From positions 1-16,183 of the forward strand of contig JAFUWM010000063.1 in the NCBI GenBank assembly GCA_017483425.1: a DNA stretch of 16,183 bases, read 5' to 3'. A program made the position numbers and the translations under genes. Position 1 is the stretch's first letter, and each line of letters starts with the position of its first letter. The notes under the pieces were generated by a model that saw only the letters and a program-made list of their open reading frames with translations, did no database searches and was not told where the DNA came from. This document shows positions 1 to 7,144 of this stretch, one piece after another. Source of the stretch: Lachnospiraceae bacterium (GTDB lineage Bacteria; Bacillota; Clostridia; Lachnospirales; Lachnospiraceae).

Positions 1-338
1 CAGAGATCCTGCAGCTCACAGGTTCCGTTTGCCGGACAGCTCATACAGTCCTGATTATCATATGAAAGTATCAGGCTCAGCATCTGTTTGCGGTAGCGCG
101 TGAGTCGTTCGCTCACGGTATTTATGACCATGCCGTCCCTGACCTTGGTACGGCATGCCGCAAGCAGCTGGTCATACCCACAGACTTCCACCATGCAGAT
201 GCGGCACATTCCTATATCCGACACACCCTCCATGTAGCAAAGCCTGGGTATGCTTATCCCATTCTCATCCGCGGCCTGCAGGATAGTCTTCCCCTCAGGG
301 ACTTCGTATTTCTTTTCGTTTATCGTGATCGAAATCAT
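1..338 (-). CDS. 2Fe-2S ferredoxin-domain protein, N-terminal part; probable [FeFe]-hydrogenase-type subunit (truncated by window edge)
   Basis: Only the first 112 codons are present; the 3' part lies beyond base 1. Visible: a plant-type 2Fe-2S domain with Cys34-x10-Cys45-x2-Cys48-x13-Cys62, followed near residue 100 by the Cys-x2-Cys-x5-Cys part of the His-Cys3 4Fe-4S motif shared by NuoG and [FeFe] hydrogenases, ending in CELQ. The residue four before the first of these cysteines, normally the His ligand, is Asp (DNQDC). The ATG overlaps the upstream gene's TGA as ATGA, indicating translational coupling. The architecture fits HydA/HndD, NuoG, or a formate-dehydrogenase/NADH-linked subunit. 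The GltD-like partner upstream makes me favour a glutamate-synthase-linked [FeFe] hydrogenase (group A2 in published schemes), but the H-cluster domain is not in view. The 2Fe-2S domain is clear; the final identity is inferred. Confidence 0.75.
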   Translation of the reverse strand, partial: MISITINEKKYEVPEGKTILQAADENGISIPRLCYMEGVSDIGMCRICMVEVCGYDQLLAACRTKVRDGMVINTVSERLTRYRKQMLSLILSYDNQDCMSCPANGTCELQDL

Positions 339-2137
339 TCGCCCCTTCCTCCTTCCATCGTGCCGCAGCCGTAATGATCGCATCTTAAGCATCTTCCCGC
401 CTCGCGCATGGCTTCCTCATACGTCATGGGAAGCTCGACAAAATCAAAGCTCATGCATCTCTCAAACGGATCCTTCTCCTCTATCTCCGCCCTGCCTGTA
501 GGGATGCATGGATTAGGAAGCGCCGGAGGCGCTGCGGCTTCGCACGCCACCTTGTGATGATAGCCCAGATACTCGTCGATATTATATGCCGCCACCTGTC
601 CGGCGGCTATGGCATTTATCGCGGTGGAAGGCCCTGTCACACAGTCGCCGCCTGAAAACACCCCGTCCATGTCCTTAACAAAGCATGCCGTATCGGCGAC
701 GATCCTGCTCCTTACGGCGGGTACACCGGATTCCTCAAAATGTGCTGTGTCGCTCCTCTGCCCTACACCAAGGATAAGGTAGTCACATTTGAACCTGTAC
801 GGATAATTGCTGGAGTGCTCTGTCTGGACCATCCCGAACTTATCATACTCACCGACGATCTCCGGCTGCAGCCAGACTGCGCTGACCTTGCCGTCATCAT
901 CCGTTTCTATATTGAGGAAGCTTAAGAGGGTCCTGAACCTGACACCCTCCTGCATAGCTCCCTCTATCTCGCTTGCAAGCGCCGTTAAATCATCCCTCTT
1001 TCTTGTGAACACATGGATATCCTCCGCATTGAGCCTGACCGCGGTACGCGCCGCATCCATGGCTACATTTCCCCCGCCGATAAGGACGACCTTTTTATCC
1101 GTGAGATCCGGGGGATTTCCGTTTGCCACAAGCTGCAGGAAATCCGCGGCAGGTATTACATTTTCAGCATCGGCGTTTTCCATAGGCATCCGGTTTCCTA
1201 TCTGGGCGCCGAGTCCAAGATATACAGCGTCGTGCTGATTCCTTATCTCATCAAACGTGATGTCCCTTCCGACCCTGACATTGCATTTGAGCTCTATATC
1301 CCCCGCGGAAAGTATGGCTCTTATATCCTCATCAAGCCTCTCCTTTGGCAGACGGTATTCCGGTATGCCGTATCTGAGCATGCCTCCGGGCTTTTCATGC
1401 TCCTCGTAGACCACCGCCTTGTGTCCCATGAGCGCAAGAAAATAAGCCGCCGTAAGTCCCGAGGGACCTCCTCCGATGATGGCGATCTGCTTTCCCGTCG
1501 CGACGTTCTTTGGCGGGTTCGGCACCTTGTCCGCAGGCGACTGATCTACCGCGTATTTCTTCAAGCCTCTGATGTTTATGGGTTCATCTATGATCCTTCG
1601 GCGGCATTTCCTCTCACATGGGTGCTCGCAGACCATGGCGCATGCCGTAGGGAAAGGATTGCGGTTTCTTATCATCTTTACCGCGCCCGCATAGTCACCC
1701 TCTTTTATCAACGCGACATATCCGGGCACATCAACGTGCGCGGGACAAAGCGTGAGACAGGGTATGGTCTGTGTCACGTTTTCGACGCAGCGTCTTTTTT
1801 TGATATGGCTTTCGTACTCATCCGCAAATTCATCCAGACTGTCCAGGATAAGATCCGCTCCCATCACGCCGACCGCACAGTCCGCGCTCTCTGCGATCAT
1901 GAGGCACATGTCTTTCATCTTCTCAAGTGTCTCTTCCGTCGCGTCACCGTTTAATATGCTGCTTAAAAGCCTGTCCACCTCCACGAGACCGTCACGGCAC
2001 GGGACACATTTCCCGCAGGACTGATTCATCGAGATCTGCAAAAGCGAGCGGTACAGCGCCAGAGGGCACATTCCCGGCGGGTACGAGCTCATCCTTGAGC
2101 GGAATCTGTGCAGTACCACATCTATCCGCTCATTCAT
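335..2137 (-). CDS. NuoF-like 4Fe-4S / GltD-like NAD(P)H:FAD oxidoreductase fusion (hydrogenase- or bifurcation-associated flavoprotein)
   Basis: A cytoplasmic electron-transfer flavoprotein of 600 residues. Order: a NuoF-type 4Fe-4S segment with Cys41-x2-Cys44-x2-Cys47 (SCGKCVPCRDG) and a fourth Cys near 87; a GltD/NfnB-type double 4Fe-4S domain with Cys127, Cys131, Cys166, Cys170, Cys174 and Cys178; an FAD Rossmann motif GGGPSG at about 222-227; an NAD(P)H motif GGGNVAMDAAR at about 354-364; a second FAD motif GGDCVTGPSTAINAIAAGQ near 497-515; and a Cys-rich tail CLRCDHYGCG near 583-592. A TTG lies nine codons upstream, but the ATG at 2137 has AGAGGA just before it (2141-2146), so I chose the ATG. 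By family knowledge it passes electrons between NAD(P)H, FAD and FeS clusters. The overlapping downstream 2Fe-2S gene is its likely partner. Plain GltD is less likely because no GltB is visible and the N-terminal segment is extra. Confidence 0.85.
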   Translation of the reverse strand: MNERIDVVLHRFRSRMSSYPPGMCPLALYRSLLQISMNQSCGKCVPCRDGLVEVDRLLSSILNGDATEETLEKMKDMCLMIAESADCAVGVMGADLILDSLDEFADEYESHIKKRRCVENVTQTIPCLTLCPAHVDVPGYVALIKEGDYAGAVKMIRNRNPFPTACAMVCEHPCERKCRRRIIDEPINIRGLKKYAVDQSPADKVPNPPKNVATGKQIAIIGGGPSGLTAAYFLALMGHKAVVYEEHEKPGGMLRYGIPEYRLPKERLDEDIRAILSAGDIELKCNVRVGRDITFDEIRNQHDAVYLGLGAQIGNRMPMENADAENVIPAADFLQLVANGNPPDLTDKKVVLIGGGNVAMDAARTAVRLNAEDIHVFTRKRDDLTALASEIEGAMQEGVRFRTLLSFLNIETDDDGKVSAVWLQPEIVGEYDKFGMVQTEHSSNYPYRFKCDYLILGVGQRSDTAHFEESGVPAVRSRIVADTACFVKDMDGVFSGGDCVTGPSTAINAIAAGQVAAYNIDEYLGYHHKVACEAAAPPALPNPCIPTGRAEIEEKDPFERCMSFDFVELPMTYEEAMREAGRCLRCDHYGCGTMEGGRGE

Positions 2138-2140
2138 ATT

Positions 2141-2146
2141 TCCTCT
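2141..2146 (-). promoter_or_regulatory. ribosome binding site deciding the start of the NuoF/GltD-like gene
   Basis: AGAGGA on the minus strand, three bases before the ATG at 2137. The alternative TTG at 2164 has no comparable purine-rich element upstream, so the ATG is preferred despite the short spacing. Confidence 0.55.
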
Positions 2147-2213
2147 TTCATTTAATCTTTTCAAAACACTGCTCCTCTATAAAACAAATTCTATCTGCCG
2201 TGACTCCATTCTC

Positions 2214-2229
2214 TCATCGAATTTGATGA
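2214..2229. promoter_or_regulatory. near-perfect palindrome, candidate operator between divergent genes
   Basis: TCATCGAATTTGATGA reads the same on both strands at 14 of 16 positions. It lies between the divergent NuoF/GltD-like gene and queT. It overlaps the -10 and expected start of the candidate minus-strand promoter and is upstream of the queT -35. That position suits a repressor site, but no regulator is known for it and it could be chance. Confidence 0.35.
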
Positions 2230-2255
2230 TAACATTTTTTAATAAAGATTGCCAT
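2226..2255 (-). promoter_or_regulatory. candidate promoter of the electron-transfer operon
   Basis: On the minus strand TATCAT (2226-2231, five of six to the -10 consensus) follows ATGGCA (2250-2255, four of six to the -35) by 18 bases. The -35 shares bases with the queT -35 on the other strand. The leader to the ATG at 2137 would be about 80 bases. The -35 match is only moderate. Confidence 0.35.
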
Positions 2256-2277
2256 TTTTCCTCTTCGCAAGTATAAT
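2249..2277 (+). promoter_or_regulatory. sigma-A-type promoter of queT
   Basis: TTGCCA (2249-2254) and TATAAT (2272-2277) are separated by exactly 17 bases. The predicted start is near 2284, giving a leader of about 37 bases to the ATG at 2321. The -10 is perfect and the -35 matches five of six. A TTG codon at 2249 that would lengthen queT lies within the -35, so it cannot be in the transcript from this promoter. Confidence 0.8.
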
Positions 2278-2320
2278 AGGTCTCCGTGAAAAGACAAAAG
2301 CTTTGAAAAAGGAAGAAATC

Positions 2321-2821
2321 ATGCGAAAAATGGATCGTTCAAGAATACTGTACTTAACAAACAGCGCGGCTATCGCCGCACTATATGTCGTCCTTACCCT
2401 TGCTTTTGCGCCAATATCCTATGGCTCAATGCAGGTTAGGATCTCCGAGATGCTTACCATACTCCCGCTGTTTACCTCAGCAGCCATCCCCGGTCTTTTT
2501 GTGGGATGTCTTATATCCAATATACTGGGCGGATCCATCGCTATCGATGTGATATTCGGAAGCCTTGCCACTCTTATCGGCGCCGCGGCAGGCTATCTGC
2601 TGAGAAAGAACCGGTGGCTTGTTCCCATACCGTCAATTATTTCAAATACCATCATCGTTTCCCTCATTCTTAAGTACGGATATGGTATAAATATTCCCCT
2701 GTATCTTCAGATGATCTATGTGGCTGCGGGAGAGATCGCAGGCTGCTATATCCTTGGGGAGCTCCTGGCTTCCATACTTAAACCCGTCAAGGGCTATATC
2801 TTTGGTTTTTCTCAGGAATAA
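2321..2821 (+). CDS. queT: QueT-family queuosine-precursor transporter
   Basis: A 166-residue hydrophobic membrane protein, the only plus-strand gene here. By family knowledge QueT (COG4708) imports a queuosine precursor such as preQ0/preQ1 for tRNA wobble modification. Visible signs: a short basic N-terminus, then several membrane segments (roughly residues 13-33, 45-67, 72-93, 101-118 and 131-152), with the family-like early stretch AALYVVLTLAFAPISYGSMQ followed by RISE, and a late GEIAGCYILGE motif. The start at 2321 is preceded by AAGGAAG with good spacing and gives the usual family length; an in-frame TTG 24 codons earlier falls in the promoter. It has its own promoter and stands alone, without other que genes. 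Its stop is 17 bases from the converging radA stop. Confidence 0.88.
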   Translation: MRKMDRSRILYLTNSAAIAALYVVLTLAFAPISYGSMQVRISEMLTILPLFTSAAIPGLFVGCLISNILGGSIAIDVIFGSLATLIGAAAGYLLRKNRWLVPIPSIISNTIIVSLILKYGYGINIPLYLQMIYVAAGEIAGCYILGELLASILKPVKGYIFGFSQE

Positions 2822-2838
2822 CAATAGAGCCGGCGCAG

Positions 2839-4209
2839 CTACTGCATTTTTATGATGTCATCGAGATTGGAAACCTCTGTTATCTCTATGTTTTTGATAT
2901 CCGAGAGGGATTTATGATTGGCTTTTGGCAGTATGACTCTGGTAAATCCAAGCTTCTGCGCCTCAAGCACGCGTCTTTCACACATTGACACGGCACGGAT
3001 CTCACCGGATAGTCCTATCTCGCCGAAGGCTGCGGTATCTTTGTCTATGGCGGAATTCTTGAATGAAGAGATCACCGCCATCACTACCGCAAGATCCGTT
3101 GCGGGCTCGGAAACCCTCATCCCCCCGGCTATATTCACATAAGCGTCGGACTGTGACAGCCTCAGACCCACACGCTTTTCAAGGACAGCCATGAGCATGC
3201 TCACCCTTTTATAATCCAGTCCGGTGGCTTCCCTTCTGGGGAAACCGAAGCTCGTATTGTCCGTAACCAGCGCCTGTATCTCTATGAGGAGGGGTCTTGT
3301 TCCCTCCATTACGCACGTTACTATATTGCCGCTTGATCCTACAGCCCTGCCTGACAGCATATATTCCGAGGGATTTGCCACCTCCCGGAGTCCGTCCTGT
3401 CTCATCTCGAAAACCCCGATCTCGTTTGTCGAGCCGAAACGGTTCTTTACTGCCCTTAGTATCCTGTAGCTCCCCTGAAGATCCCCTTCAAAATAAAGCA
3501 CGGTATCTACCATATGCTCCAGTACCTTGGGGCCCGCGACAGATCCGTCCTTGGTGACATGACCTACTATGAATATCGTGATCCCGAGGCTCTTTGCTAT
3601 GCGCATGAGCACGGCGGTGGATTCCCTCACCTGCGAGACTGATCCCGCAGCGGACTCCACTCCCTCATTCATCATGGTCTGTATGGAATCTATGACTACA
3701 AAGCCCGGTTTTCCCCGCTCTATCACGGATACGGCATCATCAAGCGAAGTTCCGCAGAGCAGACGGAATTCCTTCCCGAAATCCCCGAGGCGCATTGCCC
3801 TCATTTTTATCTGCTTTTCCGACTCCTCACCCGAAACATAGAGGATGCTCGCTCCCGACAGTGAGATGTGCCTTGCGGCCTGCAGAAGTATGGTGGACTT
3901 GCCTATGCCGGGATCTCCGCCCACCAGTATGAGTGAGCCCTGCACGATCCCCCCTCCGAGCACTCGGTCAAATTCCTTTATCCCTGTTAAGGTTCTGTGC
4001 TCATCCGACAGCTCTATTTCATCAAGTCTTACCGGTTCAGGTTTTTTTGACAGAACTGCGCCCTTTGCCCTGCTCTTAGAAACGGAGGCTCCCGGAGCCT
4101 CCGTCATCGTATTCCATTCGTGACACATGGGGCACTGTCCGAGCCATTTGGCAGACTCATGCCCGCAGTTCTTACAGAAATATACCGTGTCAGCCTTTGC
4201 TTTTGCCAT
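2839..4209 (-). CDS. radA: DNA repair/recombination ATPase RadA (Sms)
   Basis: A 456-residue RadA, close to the family's usual length. It is a RecA-like, DnaB-like helicase that extends branched intermediates in homologous recombination and repair. Visible: an N-terminal zinc finger Cys12-x2-Cys15...Cys26-x2-Cys29; Walker A GGDPGIGKS at 97-105; Walker B VVIDS at 171-175; the RadA signature KNRFG at 255-259; and a C-terminal Lon-protease-like domain from about 320 to 450 (DYKRVSMLMAVLEKR, GEIGLSGEIRAV). The last domain has the fold but no proteolytic role in this family. The ATG follows the previous stop by two bases and has no well-spaced ribosome site, so it is probably translated by coupling. 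It sits in the clpC cluster as in Bacillus, but disA does not follow. All key motifs are intact. Confidence 0.97.
   Translation of the reverse strand: MAKAKADTVYFCKNCGHESAKWLGQCPMCHEWNTMTEAPGASVSKSRAKGAVLSKKPEPVRLDEIELSDEHRTLTGIKEFDRVLGGGIVQGSLILVGGDPGIGKSTILLQAARHISLSGASILYVSGEESEKQIKMRAMRLGDFGKEFRLLCGTSLDDAVSVIERGKPGFVVIDSIQTMMNEGVESAAGSVSQVRESTAVLMRIAKSLGITIFIVGHVTKDGSVAGPKVLEHMVDTVLYFEGDLQGSYRILRAVKNRFGSTNEIGVFEMRQDGLREVANPSEYMLSGRAVGSSGNIVTCVMEGTRPLLIEIQALVTDNTSFGFPRREATGLDYKRVSMLMAVLEKRVGLRLSQSDAYVNIAGGMRVSEPATDLAVVMAVISSFKNSAIDKDTAAFGEIGLSGEIRAVSMCERRVLEAQKLGFTRVILPKANHKSLSDIKNIEITEVSNLDDIIKMQ
4082..4104. repeat. perfect 11-bp inverted repeat inside radA
   Basis: The arm ACGGAGGCTCC, one central base, and its exact complement lie in the linker between the RadA zinc finger and ATPase domain (codons for TEAPGASV). 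In radA mRNA it would form a very stable GC-rich hairpin, followed only by a short UUUC. A function is possible but unproven. Confidence 0.7.
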
Positions 4210-4211
4210 GA

Positions 4212-4616
4212 TCAGGCTTTTATAACCTCCACTGAAACCTTGCCCGCATCCTGAAGCTCCACGCCAAATGAGAGCTTCCCGCCGAGATTTGAAGCAATGA
4301 CACCGATGCTCTCTCCCGATACCTTTACATCATAGCTTGTCTGCGGCTCCACGCCCACGGTTATCTGGGCATCATCCTTGCCTTCAGCCTCAAATGAAAG
4401 ACCTGTATCTGTCTTTTTTAAGGCCGTGACATTCGTACCCGGAACCGACTCGTAAACAAGCACCTCATCCCGCTCAAGGCGCGTTATCTCATTATAGGTC
4501 TTTACCTTGTATGAGCCTCCGTCAGCCTTGAAATCCTCCTGCTTCTTTTTTTCCGGCAGAGTGTAATCCCCGAAAGACAGGGAGCCGTCCGCCTCTTTCC
4601 TGATAAGGTCAGCCAT
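4212..4616 (-). CDS. conserved-looking hypothetical protein between clpC and radA
   Basis: A 134-residue acidic protein of unknown function. There is no signal peptide, membrane segment, cysteine cluster or recognised catalytic motif. The alternating hydrophobic pattern suggests an all-beta fold: a first part about 1-60 (SLSFGDYTL, YKVKTYNEITRL), then a second from about 70 (GLSFEAEGKDDAQITVGV, SYDVKVSG, GKLSFGVELQDAGKVSVEVI). The ATG at 4616 has a perfect AAGGAGGT four bases away; an in-frame TTG at 4640 has nothing comparable. It is 26 bases from clpC and two bases from radA, so it is surely co-transcribed and may couple radA translation. From memory, similar short clostridial proteins have been labelled endosialidase; nothing in this sequence supports that activity. 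Confidence 0.85.
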   Translation of the reverse strand: MADLIRKEADGSLSFGDYTLPEKKKQEDFKADGGSYKVKTYNEITRLERDEVLVYESVPGTNVTALKKTDTGLSFEAEGKDDAQITVGVEPQTSYDVKVSGESIGVIASNLGGKLSFGVELQDAGKVSVEVIKA

Positions 4617-4620
4617 TTTT

Positions 4621-4628
4621 ACCTCCTT
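4621..4628 (-). promoter_or_regulatory. strong Shine-Dalgarno of the 134-residue gene
   Basis: AAGGAGGT, four bases before the ATG at 4616. It is the strongest ribosome site in the clpC-radA stretch and rules out the longer TTG start at 4640. clpC and radA have no comparable, properly spaced site. Confidence 0.8.
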
Positions 4629-4642
4629 CTCTGAATACAAGT

Positions 4643-7123
4643 TTATGTCTGGCTGTTGTTGATAGTTCTGAATATTATCTTATTATTATTTTTATTTTTA
4701 CTAACGGCCACGCTTACGCTGTCTCCGTTTTTGATCCGTCCTGTAAGTATCTCCTCTGACAGAGGATCCTCTATCTCGCTCTGTATCATGCGCCGGAGGG
4801 GTCTGGCTCCGTATTTTCTGTCGGAGCCCTTTTTGACGATGTACTCCTTTGCCTTGGGCGTGATCCTGACCTTGATATCAAGCTCCGTCTTAGCCCTTTC
4901 GATGAATTTCCGGGACAGAAGCTGTACTATCTCCTCCATGTCCTTCTCGCCAAGCTGTCTGAAAACGATTATATCATCTATACGGTTTATGAACTCCGGC
5001 TTGAATATCCGCTTTACTTCGTCCATGACATCGCTTTTCATCTTTTTATAGTCATGCTCCGCGTCATCCGAAGCCCCGAAGCCCAGTTTTTTGGGTTCGA
5101 CTATCTTCTGCGCCCCGGCGTTTGAAGTCATGATTATGACCGTATTGCTGAAGCTGACCTTTCTTCCTTTGGAATCTGTAATGCGCCCGTCATCCAAAAC
5201 CTGAAGCAGCACGTTGAATACATCCGGATGCGCCTTTTCTATCTCGTCAAATAAAACGACTGAGTACGGATGCCGTCTGACTTTTTCCGAGAGCTGTCCC
5301 CCGTTTTCAAATCCCACATACCCCGGAGGGGAACCTATCATTTTTGATACCGAGTGAGACTCCATAAACTCGGACATATCAACCCGTATGAGCGCGTCCT
5401 CGCTTCCGAAAAGCGCTTCGGCAAGAGCCTTTGAAAGCTCAGTCTTGCCGACACCCGTGGGACCCAGGAATAAAAAGCTCCCGACAGGCCTCACCGGATC
5501 CTTAAGTCCTACTCTGCCTCTTTTTATCGCCTTCGCCACACATCTTACGGCTTCATCCTGTCCTACGACCCTTTGGTGCAGTATGGATTCAAGCTTTAAG
5601 AGCCTCTCATTTTCCTTTTCCGTGATACGGGATACCGGGATCTTTGTCCACATGCTTACGATATCGGCTATATCCTCTTCCGTCACAGTCTTCCGGTCGC
5701 TGCCCGTCCTCTTCAAAGCCCTTTCTCTGAGCCTTGACAGACTTTTCTCTTTCTTTTGCTGCTCCCTGTATATCTCGCCCGCCTTGACGAAATCAGATGT
5801 CTTGATCGCGTTTTCCTTTGCCGCGGCCATTTGCCCGATCTCGGATATAAGCTCCTCCTCGGCTTTGGATATCGAAGTCTCGCCTATATGCTTTTTCGAT
5901 GCCGCTTCATCCATTACATCTATCGCCTTATCGGGAAGAAACCTGTCATTTATATACCTCTCTGACATCTTTACGGCAGCGCGCACGGCCTCAGGCGTGA
6001 TCTCTACACCGTGATGCTCCTCATATTTATGCTTTATCCCCATAAGTATGGATACCGCTTCCTCTTCACTCGGCTCTTCCACGGTGACCGGCTGGAATCT
6101 GCGCTCTAAAGCCGCGTCCTTTTCGATATATTTGCGATATTCATCTATGGTCGTAGCTCCTATCATCTGAAGCTCGCCTCTTGCAAGCGACGGCTTCAGG
6201 ATATTGGATGCGTCCATGGCGCCTTCCGCTCCGCCTGCCCCGATAAGGGTATGAAGCTCATCGACAAACAGGATTATATTTCCCGCGTCTATGACCTCAG
6301 CGATCACACGCTTGATCCTCTCCTCGAACTCACCTCTGTACTTGGAGCCCGCAACCATAGCTGACAGGTCTATGGATACCACCCTCCTGTCCTTGATAAG
6401 AGGAGGCACTTCCCCCTCAGCTATCCTGAGAGCCAGCCCCTCAACTATCGCCGTCTTTCCTACTCCGGGTTCCCCCAGGAGACAGGTATTATTCTTTGTC
6501 CTCCGTGAAAGGATCTGTATCGTCCGCTGTATCTCGGTGTCCCTTCCTATGATCGGATCGAGTTTTCCCTCTCTCGCGAGTGCCGTCATATCCCTGCTGT
6601 ACCTGTCAAGCATGGGGGTCTCACCGGAATCCTCGTCCTCCATAGGTCTCATGCCCCTCTCATAGCTTCCCGGATGGTCAATGCCCATTGCGGACACCGT
6701 ATCATCAAAGAGCTTCTGTATCGAAACACCCATGGTATTCATGAGCCTGACCGCGGTATTGTCCCCCTCTCTGAGCAGGGCAATAAGGATATGCTCGGTA
6801 CCTATCGCGTTCGCGGCGAAGTTTCTGGCTGTATCACCGGCAAGTGAGAGTATCCTTGCGGCTCTGGGAGTGAATCCGTCCCTTTCCGCAACCGACGTGT
6901 TCATGTCCGAGTCCATCGGAGCTACAAGCTGCTCTGTGAGAAGCTTTATATTCTCCGCCGTGACCTTATTCATCACAAGAACCTTTGATGCCAGTCCGGT
7001 TCCCTCCCGCAGCAGTCCCATGAGCAGATGCTCGGAGCCTATGTAATTCTGACCCAGCTCGGCGGATGCCTGCTTCGCAAGCGCTACAGCCGCCTCTGCC
7101 TGTTTTGTATATTCTTCAAACAT
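4643..7123 (-). CDS. clpC: ATP-dependent Clp protease ATP-binding subunit ClpC
   Basis: An 826-residue Hsp100 AAA+ unfoldase that feeds proteins to ClpP. Order: two Clp N repeats (about 1-70 and 80-145, the MecA-type adaptor platform); AAA domain 1 with GEPGVGKT (217-224) and ILFVDE (284-289); a UVR/coiled-coil middle segment near 438-472, typical of ClpC rather than ClpB; AAA domain 2 with GPTGVGKT (554-561) and VVLFDE (622-627); and the ClpP-docking tripeptide LGF (680-682). The C-terminal tail is Asn/Lys-rich (KNKNNNK). The start at 7123 matches the family N-terminus, but the 21-base gap to dapL holds no clear Shine-Dalgarno. The ctsR-mcsA-mcsB genes found before clpC in Bacillus are absent, and I found no CtsR heptad repeat upstream, so control may differ. 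All catalytic motifs are intact. Confidence 0.97.
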   Translation of the reverse strand: MFEEYTKQAEAAVALAKQASAELGQNYIGSEHLLMGLLREGTGLASKVLVMNKVTAENIKLLTEQLVAPMDSDMNTSVAERDGFTPRAARILSLAGDTARNFAANAIGTEHILIALLREGDNTAVRLMNTMGVSIQKLFDDTVSAMGIDHPGSYERGMRPMEDEDSGETPMLDRYSRDMTALAREGKLDPIIGRDTEIQRTIQILSRRTKNNTCLLGEPGVGKTAIVEGLALRIAEGEVPPLIKDRRVVSIDLSAMVAGSKYRGEFEERIKRVIAEVIDAGNIILFVDELHTLIGAGGAEGAMDASNILKPSLARGELQMIGATTIDEYRKYIEKDAALERRFQPVTVEEPSEEEAVSILMGIKHKYEEHHGVEITPEAVRAAVKMSERYINDRFLPDKAIDVMDEAASKKHIGETSISKAEEELISEIGQMAAAKENAIKTSDFVKAGEIYREQQKKEKSLSRLRERALKRTGSDRKTVTEEDIADIVSMWTKIPVSRITEKENERLLKLESILHQRVVGQDEAVRCVAKAIKRGRVGLKDPVRPVGSFLFLGPTGVGKTELSKALAEALFGSEDALIRVDMSEFMESHSVSKMIGSPPGYVGFENGGQLSEKVRRHPYSVVLFDEIEKAHPDVFNVLLQVLDDGRITDSKGRKVSFSNTVIIMTSNAGAQKIVEPKKLGFGASDDAEHDYKKMKSDVMDEVKRIFKPEFINRIDDIIVFRQLGEKDMEEIVQLLSRKFIERAKTELDIKVRITPKAKEYIVKKGSDRKYGARPLRRMIQSEIEDPLSEEILTGRIKNGDSVSVAVSKNKNNNKIIFRTINNSQT

Positions 7124-7144
7124 TGTTCTAATATTGAGATAATA

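Noticed and set aside
1013..1954. Plus-strand open frame of 313 codons opposite the NuoF/GltD-like gene
   Set aside because: Its translation shows no motif and mirrors the conserved minus-strand protein; no promoter or ribosome site supports it.
2138..2164. TTG start nine codons upstream in the NuoF/GltD-like gene
   Set aside because: No ribosome site precedes the TTG, while AGAGGA precedes the ATG at 2137.
2278..2320. preQ1 riboswitch before queT
   Set aside because: The leader from the predicted start is only about 37 bases. I could not draw the preQ1-I stem-loop with its A-rich pseudoknot tail, and it is too short for preQ1-II.
2822..2860. Bidirectional terminator between queT and radA
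   Set aside because: Only a weak four-pair stem (GCAG/CTGC) with ATTTTT follows queT, inside the radA end; in the radA direction no stem plus T-run is seen. Not strong enough to annotate.
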